A stretch of 64,000 nt of DNA, from positions 1 to 64,000 of the IMG/VR virus record IMGVR_UViG_3300010413_000096; one strand, 5' to 3'. Below the pieces are notes generated by a model. That model ran no database searches. It saw only the letters and a program-made list of their open reading frames with translations, and was not told where the DNA came from. Origin of the DNA: a virus. The translations under genes and the position numbers were made by a program. This document shows positions 31,218-38,612 of the stretch, one piece after another; position 1 is the stretch's first letter; each line of letters begins with the position of its first letter.

Positions 31218-32657
31218 TTACGCGCTTGCGGCGACGCCCGTCTGACTGATTTGACGGATGCGCGCGAGCAAGTCGACCTGACCACATTTGCTGCTGTCGG
31301 AGGAGCCCTCGTCCTTCTTGGGCTCGTCCTTCATCGGCTCTTCCTTCTTCGGCGGCTCGCCGTTGCTTTCGCTGCCGCCCTTGGCCTTGATGGCGTTCTT
31401 CAGGGCGTCGGGAAGCTTCTCCTGGCCGGGAGTCAGCTCGGCGCCGGTCTTCTGGTTGCTCCGGGTGCGGTTCTCGCGCTTGCGGCCGTACGGGTTCTCG
31501 TAGCGGCGGCGCTCGCGAGTGCACTCGGCGTGCTTCTGCGCGGCTTCCACGGCCTCGTCATCGGTGGCTCCTGCGTCCTTGTGGAGCAGGCCGATGTACT
31601 GGTTCCGCTCGTCGTCGTTCAGCCCCATCAGCTTGCGGATGTGGCCCACCTTCTCGTCTTCCGACAGGTTGGTGGGGAGATGGGCACCGACCTCTTCGGC
31701 GGTCTTGCGGAAGAGCGCCAAGAAGGGGTCCGCCGAACCTTCTTTGGCGGCGGTGGAGTGCTGCACCACGGTGTTGCCGGAACCGCCCGGAGTCGAACCG
31801 GCCGGGCTCTCGCCGGGCTGGTGCGGATGGGGCTGTTCGGCTCCGACCGTACCCACGCCTTTGCCGGCGGGGTGGTCGCTCTGGCCAACGGCCTGGACGC
31901 CCTTGTGCGCGTAGCCTTCGGGCCGACGGTCGGCTTCGAGCTTGCCTTCACCGGTCGTCGCGGCAGCCATGCCCAGGGTGTTGCCTTTGTCCCCACCGGA
32001 GATGGTGGAGCCCATGGCGACCTTCTGGATGATGGCACGCAGCTCGCCAGCCTTCGACTGCTCGATGACCGTGTTGTCGCCCGAGGGGGTCTCGCCGGGA
32101 GCTTCGGGAGCCGGGATGGTCTCGGCACCCACGACACCTTCGCCACGACCGGCCGGGGACTCGGTGTTCCCCACGCCCTGGACGCCCATCACGTACTTGC
32201 CTTGCGGCCGACGTGCGGCTTCCATCTGGGTTTCGCCAGCGGGCGCATCGGTCATGTCGTTGCCCTTGTCACCACCTTCGATGGTGGAGCCGACGGCGAC
32301 CTTGGTTTCCTCCGCTGCCTTGACCATGACGGCGTACCCTTGCTCGTGAGCGCGGGTGTCGAGGTCGCGAGCGGACGATGTCTTCAGCGCCTCTTCCTCC
32401 GGCATCGGGGGAGCACCTTCGGCCATGCCCGCGCCACCGGTCTCTTCGACCAGCTTGTTCGCGGCGTCCACGAGGGTCGCGGCGACATCGGCGGCGGTCT
32501 CCGGAGAGACGGGCTCACCGGCGGGCTCTTCTGGCATCTGGTCACCCACGGCGTCGGCAACCGCATCGGCGGCTTCCTTGGTCGCGTAACGAACGATTCC
32601 GAGGCGGACCAACTCGTCGTTGATGCCTCGCGCATATGCTCTCTTGAACAGTGACAT
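31218..32657 (-). CDS. Tagged acidic protein with an ~80-residue tandem repeat
   Basis: ATG 32657 follows GGAGGAAACAA and gives 479 residues. The N-terminus SLFKRAYARGINDELVRLGI and later ATKEAADAV match the late-protein tag. Residues 45-110 are acidic helix. Two tandem copies of an 80-90-residue unit follow, each opening GSTIxGGDKGN, then a basic RRPxG, a GVQxVGxxxxPAG(R/K)G segment, VGAE, PGE(T/S)P and finally NTV(I/V)xxS. The C-terminal 150 residues are charged, with PPKKEEPMKDEPKKDEG low complexity and a short end LLARIRQISQTGVAASA. A late promoter-like motif lies 48 bases upstream. It may be a scaffold or internal head protein; no family is recognised. Confidence 0.65.
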   Translation of the reverse strand: MSLFKRAYARGINDELVRLGIVRYATKEAADAVADAVGDQMPEEPAGEPVSPETAADVAATLVDAANKLVEETGGAGMAEGAPPMPEEEALKTSSARDLDTRAHEQGYAVMVKAAEETKVAVGSTIEGGDKGNDMTDAPAGETQMEAARRPQGKYVMGVQGVGNTESPAGRGEGVVGAETIPAPEAPGETPSGDNTVIEQSKAGELRAIIQKVAMGSTISGGDKGNTLGMAAATTGEGKLEADRRPEGYAHKGVQAVGQSDHPAGKGVGTVGAEQPHPHQPGESPAGSTPGGSGNTVVQHSTAAKEGSADPFLALFRKTAEEVGAHLPTNLSEDEKVGHIRKLMGLNDDERNQYIGLLHKDAGATDDEAVEAAQKHAECTRERRRYENPYGRKRENRTRSNQKTGAELTPGQEKLPDALKNAIKAKGGSESNGEPPKKEEPMKDEPKKDEGSSDSSKCGQVDLLARIRQISQTGVAASA

Positions 32658-32705
32658 TTGTTTCCTCCACACGCGGGTGGTTGGCTCCCTTGTGAAAGTC
32701 AACCC

Positions 32706-32715
32706 AAATATAGGT
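32706..32715 (-). promoter_or_regulatory. Putative phage late promoter motif (ACCTATATTT)
   Basis: The minus strand reads GACCTATATTTGGGTTG, 48 bases before the start at 32657, in the gap 32658-32739. The TTGGGTTG extension matches the copy at 22564-22573. Confidence 0.6.
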
Positions 32716-32739
32716 CAACTGCTGTGATTTTCCAAGTGT

Positions 32740-33399
32740 TCATCGTCCCACAAAGCCACCGCCTACACGCAGTGCTCTGGAGGGCACCGGCGCGGCTGCA
32801 TCTGCTTGTTCCGAATACGGTTGTGGTAGGCCCTGGGACGGTTCTTCACCGACTAACTTACTGACACCTTTGCCGAGTTGACCTCCAAGCCAACCGGTCG
32901 CACCGGGCAACGAGTACTCCGGGGTAAAGAGTGACGCGGCGGTTCCTAGAATGCCCATGGGCGGGAACCAACCCAAACCCTCACCGATGGCCCGACCAAC
33001 CGCTTGTCCCCGTGTTTCGCCAGGACGGGGTTCTTCGGTGATACCTTTATATACACCGTAAGCAGGGAAGCCGAACAGAAAGCCTTTGGCACTGACGTCA
33101 CCCGCAAGACGACCGAAGCCTTTGGTCTTCTCCCACGCGCTGGGGCCGTGTAGCATCGTTCGCCAATGCTCACGCGTAGGTTTCAACGACCCTACCTCTT
33201 TGACAAGTTGGACTGGATGAAGAATACGTTCCGGTTCACCGATAAGCGTACGCAACAGGCTGTGCTCGCCAGCGCCTTCTGCAAGCGGTTTGACGCCACG
33301 ACCACGCGATAAACGTCGCAGTATCCAGTCCCAGGCCTTCGCTTCTTTCGTGAAGCCTAGTGTCTGCAACGCTTGCGCTTGTCCGTGTTCGTAGAACAT
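32740..33399 (-). CDS. Tagged hypothetical protein after RNAP beta' subunit
   Basis: This 219-residue protein starts with the tag itself: MFYEHGQAQALQTLGFTKEA. The body mixes basic helices (ILRRLSRGRGVKPLAEGAGE) with Gly-rich hydrophobic parts (GFLFGFPAYGVYKGITEE, WFPPMGILGTAASLF, GGQLGKGVSKLVG). Its start shares an A with the stop of the RNA polymerase beta' gene (TGATG), so the two are co-expressed. The function is unknown; the tag suggests virion incorporation. Confidence 0.65.
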   Translation of the reverse strand: MFYEHGQAQALQTLGFTKEAKAWDWILRRLSRGRGVKPLAEGAGEHSLLRTLIGEPERILHPVQLVKEVGSLKPTREHWRTMLHGPSAWEKTKGFGRLAGDVSAKGFLFGFPAYGVYKGITEEPRPGETRGQAVGRAIGEGLGWFPPMGILGTAASLFTPEYSLPGATGWLGGQLGKGVSKLVGEEPSQGLPQPYSEQADAAAPVPSRALRVGGGFVGR

Positions 33400-35168
33400 C
33401 AGTAGCGTCCTTTGGGTCCGAGTCCGAACTCTTCGCCAAAGACGAACGCGGGAACAGGGTGTGTGCCGTGGATATCAGCCATTTCTCCGAAAGCTGCGCC
33501 TTCCAGAATTACGTTCTTCAGGTTCCGGTGACCTAGTCTAGCTAGAAAATCTGGATGCAACAATGGTGTTCGACTTATCGGTTTCATCACCGGTTCGAAC
33601 GTGGGGGCGTCCGGCGTAACCGGGACGCGTGTCAAGCCGCTCTGTTGGAAGTCTCGCGCCATCGCGGGTGTCACTTGAACACCTGCGGTGTGATGCAAAA
33701 CAGAGTTCCCGAGACGTTGGCCAATCGCTTCTTGCACTGGAACCTCTTTCGCCTTCTTGGCGAGCTGGGCTCTGAAGCGATTATAGTCGACGATGTCACC
33801 TTTCATCACCCCGAGGTTGGCATCGTCACGGTCCAGCATACGGACATAGTTCAGGTCCGTTTTTGCAAGAATCTCGAAGTGGCGTTTATCGATGTCGATG
33901 CCGGTACGCTGATAGATGCCATGCAGTGCGTCGGCGAGATACTTCCGTCCTTCGCCGAGGCCTTTGTACTTCACGACCTCATCGGGTTTGGGGATACCAT
34001 CCGAGAGGGCATCACCCGCGTTCACGCGCTTTCCTCTGTCTACGATGACCTCTAAGTTGGGTGGCACGTAGTGTTGCTTTTCGTCGATGTGGACGTAGTG
34101 GCCGCCCTGGGGTGCACGTTTCACGGCGGTGACGGTGCCGCGCTGGGACGAAAGTGTTGCCTTGTTGAAGAAGCTCTGTGGTATCTCGGTTATCTGCTTG
34201 AACCCACTGAGCCCGCGCAACACGTTCTTCTGCTTTTCCGCAGTGCGTGTGGCGTGCTTGGCGCTCAGGGCCATCTGGGTCAGCGGTTCGCCCATCGCGT
34301 GTGCTGCAATCATACCGACGTTGTGACCGAGACGCGGAGACGCTCCTTTGGTGTCTAGCCCGTAGCACTTCTGGCAGACGCCATCGGGTGCTTCACACGT
34401 CATGGGTGACCGTACGCGGACGCTGCCGCTGCGCGGTTTGTTACGCGCGGTGATGAGGTCGCCGTTGTCTGCACGAAAGCGGTCGATGATGTTCGGGTCA
34501 TCGGCACCCATCATGAGGCCGTTCTTGGTCCCGCAGTCGGGCATCGTGATTATCTGGTCGCTCATGTTGTTGACCAGAATCTTGCTCATCTCGCCTGGAG
34601 CAGCAACAGAGGTGTACGCTTCGACGGCGTTGCGTCTTGCTTCACCCATCGCTATCCAGTTGTCTGCGGGCTTGAGCCCTTCCGCGTAGCTCTTGCTGAT
34701 GAGCCAGGGAATGGTCTCTTCCTGGTCGTTGACGACAGCGGCGGGCGTGGTCACAGACCGCATAAGCTGTGCAGGTTTTCCTCGAGCCCCACTCATCGCC
34801 ATGGGCGTCATCTGTCCTGGGTGCTGTTTCGTCACCTCCAACATTTGCTGCTGCGTTTTTTGGATGAGGTCGATGCGCGCGTTAGGGTCCTTGAGTTGTT
34901 TGACGCGACGTAGTGCTGGTTCGAGGATGGCATCACGCCGTTTGTAGTCGGGTTCGATGTCGTCCAGACCGACGGTGATACCCGCGTCCGTGGTGACCGC
35001 GTCCCCGACTTTCTTCAACGCACCGACAGTTCGAACGTAGGCGTGCGGGTCTTTACGCGCCAGGTCTACCATCAGCGTGTTGAGTTGCTTCTTCGAGGTT
35101 GGACCCGTGATTTGGTGCGACGCTGGGAGGACCTCGTTGAGCAGAAGCTGTCCGACAGTTTGCGCCAC
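33399..35168 (-). CDS. RNA polymerase beta' subunit, C-terminal part
   Basis: This 589-residue protein corresponds to the region of bacterial beta' downstream of the catalytic Asp motif. It has MSGARGKPAQLMRSV (the conserved SGARG element), the second zinc site with all four cysteines (DCGT ... CEAPDGVCQKCYG), and GMIAAHAMGEPLTQMALSA, the form taken here by the trigger-loop/bridge region (bacterial GIIAAQSIGEPGTQLTM). The end has GQRLGNSVLHHTAG and HPDFLARLGHRNLKNVILEG, matching the beta' tail region. It starts with GTG at 35168 after GGAG. A small inverted repeat covers this ribosome site and start. The N-terminal half of beta' is fused to beta 3.4 kb upstream. Together they would form a phage RNA polymerase core without alpha or omega genes in this window. 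Confidence 0.88.
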   Translation of the reverse strand: MAQTVGQLLLNEVLPASHQITGPTSKKQLNTLMVDLARKDPHAYVRTVGALKKVGDAVTTDAGITVGLDDIEPDYKRRDAILEPALRRVKQLKDPNARIDLIQKTQQQMLEVTKQHPGQMTPMAMSGARGKPAQLMRSVTTPAAVVNDQEETIPWLISKSYAEGLKPADNWIAMGEARRNAVEAYTSVAAPGEMSKILVNNMSDQIITMPDCGTKNGLMMGADDPNIIDRFRADNGDLITARNKPRSGSVRVRSPMTCEAPDGVCQKCYGLDTKGASPRLGHNVGMIAAHAMGEPLTQMALSAKHATRTAEKQKNVLRGLSGFKQITEIPQSFFNKATLSSQRGTVTAVKRAPQGGHYVHIDEKQHYVPPNLEVIVDRGKRVNAGDALSDGIPKPDEVVKYKGLGEGRKYLADALHGIYQRTGIDIDKRHFEILAKTDLNYVRMLDRDDANLGVMKGDIVDYNRFRAQLAKKAKEVPVQEAIGQRLGNSVLHHTAGVQVTPAMARDFQQSGLTRVPVTPDAPTFEPVMKPISRTPLLHPDFLARLGHRNLKNVILEGAAFGEMADIHGTHPVPAFVFGEEFGLGPKGRY

Positions 35169-35183
35169 GGGTTAACTCCGTGG
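35165..35183 (-). promoter_or_regulatory. Inverted repeat over the beta' start site
   Basis: In the mRNA, CCACGG and CCGTGG can pair around the 7-base loop AGTTAAC. The GG of the ribosome site GGAG is in the 5' arm and the GTG start codon is in the 3' arm, so the fold could limit initiation of the beta' gene. Confidence 0.45.
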
Positions 35184-35471
35184 GCTGGTCGGCACTATCA
35201 CCCCCGCAACTTGCTGACCTTGGTCTAGGCCGGTGAGGTCGATGGAGTGACCCCAGGAGACGGGTTTGCCGAACTGCCGGTAGCGCCTGTTCTCGGGGTA
35301 GACCCTCTCGGGTTCATCATCCTGTTGTTGCAGGATAGCAGCAAGGCGCTCCGCGTTGATGTTGGGCGACTTCGAGGGATAGGGCGTACCCTTCTCCTCC
35401 GCCTCGGAGGCGGTCTTGAAACCCAAGTCTCGTAGCGCCTGGTCGACGCCTTGCTTGTAGAAAGGGGTCAT
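35172..35471 (-). CDS. Small tagged late protein
   Basis: The 99-residue protein begins MTPFYKQGVDQALRDLGFKT, one of the clearest copies of the tag, followed directly by KTAS. The rest is polar and Pro/Gln-rich (YPSKSPNINAERLAAILQQQ) without a known domain. It overlaps the holin-like gene upstream by ATGA and ends 4 bases before the beta' start codon. Function is unknown. Confidence 0.65.
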   Translation of the reverse strand: MTPFYKQGVDQALRDLGFKTASEAEEKGTPYPSKSPNINAERLAAILQQQDDEPERVYPENRRYRQFGKPVSWGHSIDLTGLDQGQQVAGVIVPTSPRS

Positions 35472-36163
35472 GCGTTGCCGTTCTTCTTCTCCGTGAGCGC
35501 TGCGGCGCGTTCTCCAGTGCTACCGATGGTCTTGTCACGTTCCAGGTGTAGCACGCCCTCGGCCAGGGCTTCGATTTTGTCCTTCTGCCATTCGTGGCCG
35601 TAACCGAGACCGTCCGCGAACTTCTGGAGCAGGTCGACCACTTCGCCGATTTTCGCAGCTCCAGGGGTCTTCTGTCCATCACCGTGTAGCAGACGTTTCT
35701 CTGCTTTTTCCTCGACCCAGGCGAGTGCCCAGCGTGCCTTTTCGGTCATGAGCTTTTCGACCGAATCGGGTACGTCGATTTTCCACTTGGCTTCGGCGAG
35801 CTTCACCAACTTGCGTAGTCCGGCGACCAGAAAGGCGGCGAGGAACATGCCGAAGACGCTGAGCACCGGCATGAGCAGCGCTTGCCACCAGCTCTGTTGG
35901 TCCGTGGTGACGGGCGCAGTGGCTGGTTTCTCGGTCGCGGCTGCGGCCGGCGCGGCGGCAGGCTGCGTTGGCGCGGTCGCGGCGGGTGTTGACGCCGGTG
36001 CCGGCGTCGTCGCTGGCGCTGTCGCAGTCGGTTGACTGGCGGGCTGTGCGAGCGCGTCGGTCACGACCAGTGCGGTGGGTGTGAGCAAACCGAGCGTGAG
36101 AATGAGCCCGATGAGGCTCACAGACGTGCGGAGCTTCCACACTTTCTTGGTGTACGATGTCAT
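35468..36163 (-). CDS. Probable holin (LLH-like) with N-terminal signal segment
   Basis: I choose ATG 36163 after AAGGAGAGACATC, giving 231 residues. Residues 12-37 are hydrophobic and signal-like (LIGLILTLGLLTPTALVVTD then ALAQPA). A Pro/Ala/Thr linker follows (residues 40-95). A second membrane segment lies at about 103-125 (LLMPVLSVFGMFLAAFLVAG). The sequence after it (LRKLVKLAEAKWKID ... ARWALAWVEEKAEKRL) resembles the LLH family of phage holins. Holins form pores in the inner membrane to time lysis. It is coded between the ligase and RNA polymerase genes rather than by the endolysin, which is on the other strand. A late promoter-like motif lies 55 bases upstream. Confidence 0.58.
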   Translation of the reverse strand: MTSYTKKVWKLRTSVSLIGLILTLGLLTPTALVVTDALAQPASQPTATAPATTPAPASTPAATAPTQPAAAPAAAATEKPATAPVTTDQQSWWQALLMPVLSVFGMFLAAFLVAGLRKLVKLAEAKWKIDVPDSVEKLMTEKARWALAWVEEKAEKRLLHGDGQKTPGAAKIGEVVDLLQKFADGLGYGHEWQKDKIEALAEGVLHLERDKTIGSTGERAAALTEKKNGNA

Positions 36164-36426
36164 GATGTCTCTCCTTGAAGAAGTCCGAGCTGCCACAAGG
36201 CCAGCTTCATTCCGGCTGAATAATAGGCGGTTTTCGTTTTTTTCGGTAGGCCCTGAAGGATTTTGTCCCACTCTTTTGACGACACCCCTTTGGGTGGCGG
36301 TGGCTCAGCTTGTTTGACGTGCTCGGGCAGGTCTTTGCCCTTGGGCGTGTGCGCTTCCCACTTCTTGGCCATCTGCGGGTGGGTGGCGTACATCCAGCGT
36401 CGTTGTGCATCGCTCTTGAATGGCAT
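36160..36426 (-). CDS. Small basic phage protein with a C-terminal tag
   Basis: The protein has 88 residues from ATG 36426. The N-terminus MPFKSDAQRRWMYATHPQMA and AHTPKGKDLPEHV belong to a short element common in many phages. The last 25 residues, TAYYSAGMKLALWQLGLLQG, are a version of the late-protein tag placed at the C-terminus. A 16-bp tandem duplication covers the start: the outer ATG at 36442, which couples to the upstream stop (TAATG) and sits by the GAGGGGAAG ribosome site, is now out of frame, and the in-frame ATG lies 16 bases further on. Expression may therefore be weakened. Function is unknown. Confidence 0.62.
   Translation of the reverse strand: MPFKSDAQRRWMYATHPQMAKKWEAHTPKGKDLPEHVKQAEPPPPKGVSSKEWDKILQGLPKKTKTAYYSAGMKLALWQLGLLQGETS
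36219..36228 (-). promoter_or_regulatory. Putative phage late promoter motif (GCCTATTATT)
   Basis: The minus strand reads GCCTATTATT 55 bases before the holin-like start at 36163. Unlike the other copies it lies within the coding part of the preceding gene (Ala-Tyr-Tyr-Ser). Confidence 0.45.
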
Positions 36427-36442
36427 CGCTCTTGAATGGCAT
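36411..36442. repeat. 16-bp perfect tandem duplication at a gene start
   Basis: The plus strand has cgctcttgaatggcat twice (36411-36426 and 36427-36442). Each copy contains the start codon and first codons of the minus-strand gene that ends at 36160. Removing one copy restores the usual TAATG stop/start coupling in frame. Confidence 0.9.
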
Positions 36443-37917
36443 TACTTCCCCTCGAACATCTGGAACCCCTTGTCGAGATGCCAGTCTTGAAACGACGGCG
36501 CGCGAAGTGCACCGGGCTTTTTCGGATTGGTTTTGTCAGGGTACACCCCAAGTGCACGCACACGGGCAACACGTCCGATGTACTTCTGTGGATTCTCCAG
36601 CATGTCGCGTTTGATGTCGTGGTTGAGCCCGGTACCCACGTGGCCAACGATGCGCCCTTTCGGTGTCCAGGAGTAGCGGAACCCACCCGCGAGTCCTTCA
36701 CGTTGGCCTGTCTCGGGGAAGACCTCGCGCACGTAGACGTCGTGGTCAGGACGGAACTTCGCCTTGACGGGTGCTCCTCCTCCAAGGGGCCAGAGAACCA
36801 CACCCTCGGAAGTGATGGGCTCCTGTCCTGTACGCACACGGTTCAACAAATCAACTTTGTCCCGAGTGGACGTCGCCATCGGGGGTAGCTCGAGAAACGG
36901 TAGAACTTTGTTGACGCGCTTGAGGATTTGGAGCTTCTCCTTATAAGGGATGCTCTCGACGTCTTTGCCCGCGCGTCGGGCGACGTCAAAGATGACCGCA
37001 CGGAGCGGCGCGTGTTGTTGTGTGTCGCGGCTTTTCCAGACGCCTGAGTTGAGGACCGCGCCTGTTTCGACGGCTTCTCTGGCGCGGCCTGTGTGCGGGT
37101 CGGAGGCGAACAACTCACCTCGGAGGACCAGCCCGTCGAGCCGCTGGGGTACGCGCTGCTTGAAACCTGGTAGGAACCGGTGGGTGTGTTCGATGACGCC
37201 CGTGTCGCGTTCAGTTGGACGATATGAAAACACGCGGACGGGCTGGCCCGCGTCGAGTCTGAATGTGTTGTGGGCACCATCGACTTTCGCCATCATCAGT
37301 TGCTGACTGTTCGTCACGTCTACCGCATCGGGCTCGACTTCCTTGTACTTGGGTTTGCTCTGCGGCACGTCAGCGCGGTCCTTCGTGACCGTGACGTTTT
37401 GAAGTAGCCACTTGTTGTCTTTTGTGCGGCGTAGAACGAACTCTTCGTTCGACTTTCCCCGGTAAACATTGAAGCGCACCTTGTCGTTGTTCGCTTCAAC
37501 GATGTCGACCGGTTCCTTGACCGCCATGCGCACGCGACCTTTGCCGTAGCCCTCGGGGATGACCTCGGGTTTCTTCGCACCGAACTCCAGCGCATAGGCT
37601 GGGGTGTGCGTGAACGTCTGCACTGCGAGTAGCTTCTCGCCGGGTTCGGGTAGGCGCGCTTTGGGCACCGCCCAGGAGTGTGCTTTGCCCGCATCGGGGT
37701 CTACGAGACGAAGGTCAAAGTGGCGTCCTGCGCGAGCTGCTTCGTGGTCTTGAACCGCGAGGGTCCAGCGGTTGAGTGTTTTGGGCGTGATGGAGGGAAG
37801 TCTGCTGATGGGCTTCTGCGCGGGTATGCCTGGCGCGAATTCCTTCGCTACTTTAAGCAGACCTAAGTCGGCGAGGGCAGCAAGCCGCCCGCCGATTTTG
37901 AACGCGCTGGCATCCAT
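36442..37917 (-). CDS. ATP-dependent DNA ligase with LigD-type 3'-phosphoesterase domain
   Basis: This 491-residue fusion has three parts. Residues 4-24 are the late-protein tag (SAFKIGGRLAALADLGLLKV). Residues 50-135 match the LigD 3'-phosphoesterase domain: WTLAVQDHEAARAGRHFDLR (H58, H66), SWAVPKARLPEPG, and EVIPEGYGKGRVRM. Residues 205-400 carry the nucleotidyltransferase motifs of ATP-dependent ligases: K211 in AKVDGA (motif I), LRGELF (motif III, E268), VIFDVA (IIIa), EGVVLW (IV, E371) and VKAKFRP (V). The C-terminal region is the probable OB-fold (RIVGHVGTGLNHDIKRDM). The enzyme would clean and seal 3' ends at breaks. In bacteria this pairing belongs to non-homologous end joining; no Ku gene is seen here. 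The tag and late location suggest it may be packaged. Confidence 0.82.
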   Translation of the reverse strand: MDASAFKIGGRLAALADLGLLKVAKEFAPGIPAQKPISRLPSITPKTLNRWTLAVQDHEAARAGRHFDLRLVDPDAGKAHSWAVPKARLPEPGEKLLAVQTFTHTPAYALEFGAKKPEVIPEGYGKGRVRMAVKEPVDIVEANNDKVRFNVYRGKSNEEFVLRRTKDNKWLLQNVTVTKDRADVPQSKPKYKEVEPDAVDVTNSQQLMMAKVDGAHNTFRLDAGQPVRVFSYRPTERDTGVIEHTHRFLPGFKQRVPQRLDGLVLRGELFASDPHTGRAREAVETGAVLNSGVWKSRDTQQHAPLRAVIFDVARRAGKDVESIPYKEKLQILKRVNKVLPFLELPPMATSTRDKVDLLNRVRTGQEPITSEGVVLWPLGGGAPVKAKFRPDHDVYVREVFPETGQREGLAGGFRYSWTPKGRIVGHVGTGLNHDIKRDMLENPQKYIGRVARVRALGVYPDKTNPKKPGALRAPSFQDWHLDKGFQMFEGK

Positions 37918-37931
37918 CCAAGGGGCAACCT

Positions 37932-38306
37932 TCAGCGACCTTTGGCCGCCATGTGCTGCATTTTGCCCTTGCCGAACTTCGAGCGCCCGATGGCAGCCGC
38001 GAGGGCACCGGGGTCCTTGACGCCCTTCTGTTTGCTGAGCTTGGATTTGAGCCGTGCGAATCGTGTCCCCTTGCCGGCGGGTGCACGCGCTGCTGGTTGC
38101 GAAGGTCCACCCTTGCGTGAGCCGGGCTTGACCTTGCGTCCTTTGGGCTCTCCGAGCTTTTCGAGCGCGATTTCCACCGCACGTTCCGCAGCCGTCTTAC
38201 GAGTCACGACGGGCGCCGTGGGATTGCCTTCGTCGGCTTGCATCCACGCGGTGAAGTCATGAATCGCCTGGGCCGCGCCTAGCTTGTAGAACACGTCCCG
38301 GTCCAT
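37932..38306 (-). CDS. Small tagged basic protein
   Basis: The protein has 124 residues. The N-terminus MDRDVFYKLGAAQAIHDFTA is a clear copy of the late-protein tag, followed by VVTRKTAAERAVEIALEKLG. The C-terminal half is very basic (RFARLKSKLSKQKGVKD) and ends with PGALAAAIGRSKFGKGKMQH, a short element found at the C-terminus of many small phage proteins. Nucleic-acid contact is plausible. It is followed by the ligase gene with a 14-base gap. Confidence 0.65.
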   Translation of the reverse strand: MDRDVFYKLGAAQAIHDFTAWMQADEGNPTAPVVTRKTAAERAVEIALEKLGEPKGRKVKPGSRKGGPSQPAARAPAGKGTRFARLKSKLSKQKGVKDPGALAAAIGRSKFGKGKMQHMAAKGR

Positions 38307-38307
38307 G

Positions 38308-38559
38308 TCAGTACCCTCGGTTGACGAGCCCCGCCCTGGGTCCGGGGTTGACGATGCCTTCGGGCGCTGCCGGCGGCATGGTTTGACCCGGCGGTTTCGG
38401 GGTGAACTTGGGGGCGGGCGTGACGGGCTTCGCGGCGGGGCCGGCAGCCGGGGTCACGGGTTGCGGGGGCGTCTGCCCCTGTTTCTCCTGCACCATGCGC
38501 TGGAAGTCTTCCCACGCGGCGGCGGCGCCGAGCTTGTATGCGGTGTCGAGATGGCTCAT
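38308..38559 (-). CDS. Small tagged Pro-rich protein
   Basis: ATG 38559 after CAGGAGTGCACG gives 83 residues. The N-terminus MSHLDTAYKLGAAAAWEDFQ is a copy of the tag. The rest is a Pro/Ala/Thr linker (TPKPPGQTMPPAAPEG) ending VNPGPRAGLVNRGY. A late promoter-like motif lies 31 bases upstream, so this gene may lead the transcript that carries the ligase, holin-like and beta' genes. Function is unknown. Confidence 0.62.
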   Translation of the reverse strand: MSHLDTAYKLGAAAAWEDFQRMVQEKQGQTPPQPVTPAAGPAAKPVTPAPKFTPKPPGQTMPPAAPEGIVNPGPRAGLVNRGY

Positions 38560-38590
38560 CGTGCACTCCTGTGAGTCGAACGTTCTCGCC

Positions 38591-38600
38591 AAGTATAGGT
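38591..38600 (-). promoter_or_regulatory. Putative phage late promoter motif (ACCTATACTT)
   Basis: The minus strand reads AACCTATACTTGG in the 53-base gap after the RNA polymerase gene, 31 bases before the start at 38559. The ten-base core is identical to 18174-18183. Confidence 0.62.
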
Positions 38601-38612
38601 TATGGGAGCGTT

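Noticed and set aside
36442-37917. mRNA-capping or RNA ligase instead of DNA ligase
   Set aside because: The combination of the LigD-type phosphoesterase domain with KVDG, EGVV and VKAKF motifs favours a DNA ligase, although RNA ligase activity cannot be excluded by eye.
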